A DNA stretch of 9,133 nt from JBOGIF01 sp050742415. GTDB lineage: Bacteria > Actinomycetota > Acidimicrobiia > Acidimicrobiales > AC-14. The stretch covers positions 1-9,133 of the forward strand of contig JBOGIF010000036.1 of NCBI GenBank assembly GCA_050742415.1, given 5' to 3'. The position numbers were made by a program, and so were the translations under genes. Below are positions 6,768 to 9,133 of the stretch, one piece after another; the first letter of the stretch is position 1; each line of letters opens with the position of its first letter. The notes beneath the pieces were generated by a model. The model was given only the letters and a program-made list of their open reading frames with translations. It was not told where the DNA came from and searched no databases.

Positions 6768-8543
6768 CTAGTTGGCGGCCGTGCTGGACGCGGCGACCAG
6801 TTCGACGGATGCGCCGCCTGTGGAAGCATCGAACTCGAACAGCAGAAGGTCGCCCTCGGTCGCGCCGGCAGCCAACGCTATCGGTCGTACCGAACCGCGG
6901 GTGGGTTGAACGGCCTTGTGGTTCAGGGCCACCGGCCCGAAACGGGTGGTGAAGGTCCGCTGGCCACCACACGGGAGGCCGAGGGCATCCACGACCGACA
7001 GTGGGACCGCGTCGGCAGCCCCCCGCAGGACGGCAGCGTCGACCTCGATGTGCAGTCGCGACCGACCGCCGGGCGCGCCGTGGTGGCCGGCTCCCGGGAA
7101 CAGCTCCGGCCCGGGGGCCGGCGGCTCGGTGAACGCCGTGCCACCCCACTCCGCGAGCTCGAAGCGGTCCCGGTCGACCCGCACGAAGCGGGGATCCCGC
7201 CTGAGGTGGGGGTCCGAGATGGCCATGCCGTTCGGCCGGGACACCATCGCCGCCAACTCGGTCACGGTCATGGCCCGGCCGGTGGCGGAGAGGAGCCGTT
7301 CGGCAACGTCGGCGGGACTGCCCGACCGGGTGACGACGAGCCCGTCCACGACGGCAACCGGCTGCGCGCCGAGCCAGAGGCCGACGTCGTGGGAGGGAAT
7401 GCCAGCGCTCTCGAGATCGGCGACCACGTGGTCGAGCAGGCGGACGCCCCCGTCCTCGTGGAGCAGCCGACGGGTCTCGGCCAGGACAGCGGCCGGATCG
7501 GTGGCGACCCATCCCGGGTGGCCGCTGAGGGTGACGTAAGGTCCGGCCAGCCACACCAAAAGTGCCGAGCGGGGGTCGTGGCGTGCCGGGAGGCCAAGCG
7601 CAGCCAGGGCACCGTCTATGGCGGCGATCGGGCCGACGCTCCCGAGCCGGCCCGCGAGTCCCGCTGCCAGCTCTCCAACGCGGCCGTCGACGGCGTCACG
7701 GGCCAGGGCCCTGGCACGCGCTTCGATCTTGAGGACCTGGCTGTTGCTTAGGCCGAGGGCCTCGGCGATCTCGTTCGTGGGCGTCGGTGCGTCGATCCGC
7801 AGCGCCCGGTGCGCGAGCACCCCCCGGGCGCGATGGTCACCCGCTGCGTGCCAGACCCGGTCGAGCAGGCGGAGGCGGGGATCACCGGCACGGTCGGCCG
7901 CGGCCAGGACACGTGTTGCCGCAGCGCGGACCTCGGCCGGCCCGTCGCCCGATGCGTGAGCATCGAGAGCCCGTCGAAGGGTGCCGCCTATGAGATTGTC
8001 GTGATGGAGGAGCAGGGCCAGGGCGGCCGATTCGGACTGGTGCGGTTCAGCCTGGTCCTCCCGTTCCTCGCCGGCCGGCGTGGGGCCCGCGGCCAGAGCG
8101 GCCTCCACAGCGGAACCCACCAGCCCGGCCAGGGTCGGCAGGCCCACGCCGGTCCACCGGGCCATGGCGCCGAGAGTGAGAGCGCCCAGGTCGGCCCACG
8201 TCGCCGCTCCCTGGCGGGCGAGCAGCTCGCGGAGGCGGGATGGACAACCGGCGAAGGAAATCCCGCCCGCGTGGGTGCCGATGGCAGGGACGACGTCGGA
8301 CAATGCCATCGTCCCCAGCAATGCGAGTGCGTCGCGCCCGAAGCCCTTTTCGATCACGACTCGCAGGGCCCGCCGGGCCGCCTCGGTGCGGGGCAGTGGC
8401 AGATCGGCGATCTCCTGGGCCAGCACCGCCGGCACCGATCCGGGACTGGCGAGCAGCTCGGAGAGCTGGAGGCGGACCGGGGCGGCCAGTACGTCGAGAC
8501 GGGGGAAGACGTGCCTGAGACGGTCCTGCGATCGGTCCTCCAT
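6768..8543 (-). CDS. Multi-domain DNA-binding protein with sigma-4-like HTH, HhH and HARE-like winged helix
   Basis: This 591-residue first gene of the operon looks assembled from transcription-machinery-like modules. Residues about 101-150 (SRLRELLARQGAATWADLGAL... then TGVGLPTLAGLV) resemble the helix-hairpin-helix of the RNA polymerase alpha C-terminal domain. Residues about 253-285 (TPTNEIAEALGLSNSQVLKIE) read as a sigma region 4-type helix-turn-helix. Residues about 410-468 (VAERLLSATGRAMTVTELAAMV...DPRFVRVDRDRFELAEWG) fit a HARE/RpoE-delta winged helix. A C-terminal beta-rich part (about 495-585) contains PTRGSVRPIALAAGATEGDLLLFEFD, split here by family-like conserved turns. There are no catalytic motifs or membrane segments. 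The likely role is DNA or promoter recognition for the system, possibly including autoregulation. The start at 8543 has GGAGAG five bases upstream. The domain names are my reading of patterns and need a profile search. Confidence 0.88.
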   Translation of the reverse strand: MEDRSQDRLRHVFPRLDVLAAPVRLQLSELLASPGSVPAVLAQEIADLPLPRTEAARRALRVVIEKGFGRDALALLGTMALSDVVPAIGTHAGGISFAGCPSRLRELLARQGAATWADLGALTLGAMARWTGVGLPTLAGLVGSAVEAALAAGPTPAGEEREDQAEPHQSESAALALLLHHDNLIGGTLRRALDAHASGDGPAEVRAAATRVLAAADRAGDPRLRLLDRVWHAAGDHRARGVLAHRALRIDAPTPTNEIAEALGLSNSQVLKIEARARALARDAVDGRVGELAAGLAGRLGSVGPIAAIDGALAALGLPARHDPRSALLVWLAGPYVTLSGHPGWVATDPAAVLAETRRLLHEDGGVRLLDHVVADLESAGIPSHDVGLWLGAQPVAVVDGLVVTRSGSPADVAERLLSATGRAMTVTELAAMVSRPNGMAISDPHLRRDPRFVRVDRDRFELAEWGGTAFTEPPAPGPELFPGAGHHGAPGGRSRLHIEVDAAVLRGAADAVPLSVVDALGLPCGGQRTFTTRFGPVALNHKAVQPTRGSVRPIALAAGATEGDLLLFEFDASTGGASVELVAASSTAAN

Positions 8544-8739
8544 CAGCTCTCCGCACGCCTCCTGTCCGGGCCTGCGGAGAGGCTACCGGCGCGGCCCCTG
8601 CCCTTGGCGGAGGCCCCTACCCACTTCGCCGGTTGCCGGGCCGACTGCCTTGGCCTCCAACCGGCGTTGGGTGGCACCTTCGGCGCGACGCCGAGTGAAT
8701 GTTCCGGGACTCGCCCGGTTCGCGTCGATCATGCCGTAT
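8544..8739. other. Divergent intergenic region with serial hairpins (likely operon leader)
   Basis: No gene is convincing here. The segment between the operon's first gene and the antitoxin contains several short perfect stem-loops: 8704-8718 (5-bp stem CCGGG, 5-base loop), 8680-8694 (6-bp stem TCGGCG, 3-base loop), 8657-8670 (5-bp stem CCAAC, 4-base loop) and 8629-8639 (4-bp CCGG). If the operon promoter lies near the AT-rich patch at 8735-8765, these would fall in the 5' leader of the operon transcript. No standard -35/-10 pair stands out, and short stems are common in GC-rich DNA, so a regulatory role is only a suggestion. Confidence 0.4.
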
Positions 8740-8763
8740 CCTTACCTTAACCCATAAGTAAGG
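8740..8763. promoter_or_regulatory. AT-rich inverted repeat, likely antitoxin operator
   Basis: CCTTAC (8740-8745) and GTAAGG (8758-8763) form a perfect 6-base inverted repeat around a 12-base AT-rich centre in otherwise GC-rich DNA. The right arm overlaps the AAGGAG ribosome binding site (8760-8765) of the AbrB-type antitoxin gene, whose ATG is at 8772. AbrB/VapB proteins commonly bind such palindromes as dimers to repress their own operons, so this is a plausible autoregulatory operator. It could also influence the divergent operon. No direct evidence of binding exists here. Confidence 0.5.
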
Positions 8764-8771
8764 AGTGGACG

Positions 8772-9020
8772 ATGGACGCTGCAGCGAAGGTGACGTCGAA
8801 GGGCCAGGTGACCGTCCCGAAGGCAGTGCGTGACGCGCTCGGAATCAAGGAGGGCGACGAGGTCGTCTTCCGGGTGGAAGGCAACCGGGCGGTGCTCGCC
8901 CGGACACCCGACTTCCTCGCACTGGCTGGCACGATCCGGGTACCCGCAGCGAAGCGCAACGTCGCGTGGGATGAGGTGATCCGCCGCACGAGCTCGGACC
9001 GGGCCTCAGCGCGCCGTTGA
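8772..9020 (+). CDS. AbrB/MazE-fold (VapB-type) antitoxin
   Basis: This 82-residue protein has the swapped-hairpin DNA-binding fold of the SpoVT/AbrB family: KVTSKGQVTVPKAVRDALGI (residues 6-25) followed by KEGDEVVFRVEGNRAVLAR. The C-terminal tail (DFLALAGTIRVPAAKRNVAWDEVIRR, split around residue 60) is of the kind found in VapB antitoxins, where the tail occupies the toxin active site. It binds DNA as a dimer and normally represses its own operon while neutralising a PIN-domain RNase toxin. The start at 8772 has AAGGAG six bases upstream. The TGA stop overlaps a TTG that opens a toxin-like frame, but that frame is broken (see the next entry), so this may be an orphan antitoxin. Confidence 0.93.
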   Translation: MDAAAKVTSKGQVTVPKAVRDALGIKEGDEVVFRVEGNRAVLARTPDFLALAGTIRVPAAKRNVAWDEVIRRTSSDRASARR

Positions 9021-9097
9021 GCGCGTTCGTCGATAATTGCGGTAGGGACCGGCCCCTTCGGGCGGCCCCCCGCACAGATCCCAGCGTGCACTGCTAG
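9017..9097 (+). pseudogene. Possible vapC toxin remnant
   Basis: A TTG at 9017 overlaps the antitoxin stop (TTGA), as expected of a coupled vapBC pair. The frame starts L-S-A-F-V-D-N, close to the M-S-A-F-V-D-T-N start of many PIN-domain VapC RNases, including the first catalytic Asp. It then turns into unrelated Cys/Gly/Arg/Pro-rich sequence and stops at TAG 9095-9097 after 26 codons, against about 130 for a full toxin. None of the other PIN acidic residues is visible before the window ends. The match is short, so chance cannot be excluded. Deletion, insertion of another element, or an assembly junction at about 9035 would all explain it. Confidence 0.35.
9045..9070. terminator. GC-rich stem-loop after the antitoxin gene
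   Basis: GGG (9045-9047), GGCC (9051-9054) and CC (9055-9056) can pair with GG (9060-9061), GGCC (9064-9067) and CCC (9068-9070) around a TTC(G) loop, giving an interrupted GC-rich hairpin 25 bases after the antitoxin stop. There is no T-tract, so intrinsic termination is uncertain; many actinobacterial terminators do lack one. It could also be part of an RNA or of a neighbouring element that continues beyond the window. Confidence 0.3.
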
Positions 9098-9133
9098 CGC
9101 ACTGGGCTCCTGCCTTGGGTGCGAACGTTGAAT

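Noticed and set aside
2100..8543. Complete BREX type 2/Pgl system
   Set aside because: Only the BrxD-like ATPases and a helicase are shared; there is no methyltransferase, alkaline-phosphatase-like PglZ or kinase in the window, and the helicase is too short for a Lhr-like BrxHI.
7809..8757. Plus-strand frames opposite the 591-residue gene
   Set aside because: They are antisense to a gene with clear helix-turn-helix motifs and lack protein-like composition.
9021..9133. tRNA, tmRNA or riboswitch at the right edge
   Set aside because: A GC-rich hairpin is present, but no cloverleaf, tag-coding region or known riboswitch core could be recognised in the 113 bases available.

Overview
This is a GC-rich window of actinobacterial character, perhaps Acidimicrobiia-like, although the taxon cannot be fixed from the sequence alone. 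Codon third positions are almost all G or C, GTG starts are used, and several genes are joined by 4-base GTGA or ATGA overlaps. Seven confident genes lie on the minus strand and read right to left; one short gene lies on the plus strand at the right edge. There are no tRNA or rRNA genes, CRISPR arrays or transposases that I can recognise.

Left part (1-1821, minus strand): the N-terminal 506 codons of a membrane-anchored FtsK/SpoIIIE DNA translocase, cut by the window edge just after its Walker A motif, and an 81-residue hypothetical protein immediately upstream of it. Positions 1822-2099 hold no convincing gene.

Central part (8543 down to 2100, minus strand): a compact five-gene unit that looks like one operon. 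In order of transcription it encodes (1) a 591-residue DNA-binding protein combining a helix-hairpin-helix segment, a sigma-region-4-like helix-turn-helix and a winged-helix segment of the RNA polymerase delta/HARE type; (2) a 260-residue protein of unknown family with a coiled-coil N-terminus; (3) a 319-residue protein that looks like a P-loop ATPase of the BrxC/BrxD (DUF2791) type whose nucleotide-binding motifs have decayed; (4) a 435-residue BrxD-type ATPase with intact Walker A and B motifs; and (5) a 549-residue superfamily 2 helicase with a DECH box and an N-terminal winged-helix-like segment. The genes are 28 bases apart, or overlap by 4 bases, or overlap (or nearly abut, depending on the helicase start). 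ATPase plus helicase pairs of this sort are known from BREX/Pgl phage defence, but no methyltransferase, PglZ phosphatase or kinase is present. The unit is therefore best described as a candidate uncharacterised DNA-surveillance or defence system. A working model, which is inference, is that gene 1 recognises DNA or a transcription complex, the active/inactive ATPase pair forms a regulated switch or clamp loader, and the helicase is the effector or remodeller.

Right part (8544-9133): a spacer of about 230 bases rich in short hairpins separates the operon from a divergently transcribed AbrB/VapB-type antitoxin gene. An AT-rich inverted repeat overlaps the antitoxin ribosome binding site. The antitoxin stop codon overlaps what looks like the first six or so codons of a vapC toxin, but the PIN-domain sequence then breaks off, so the toxin appears to be a remnant.
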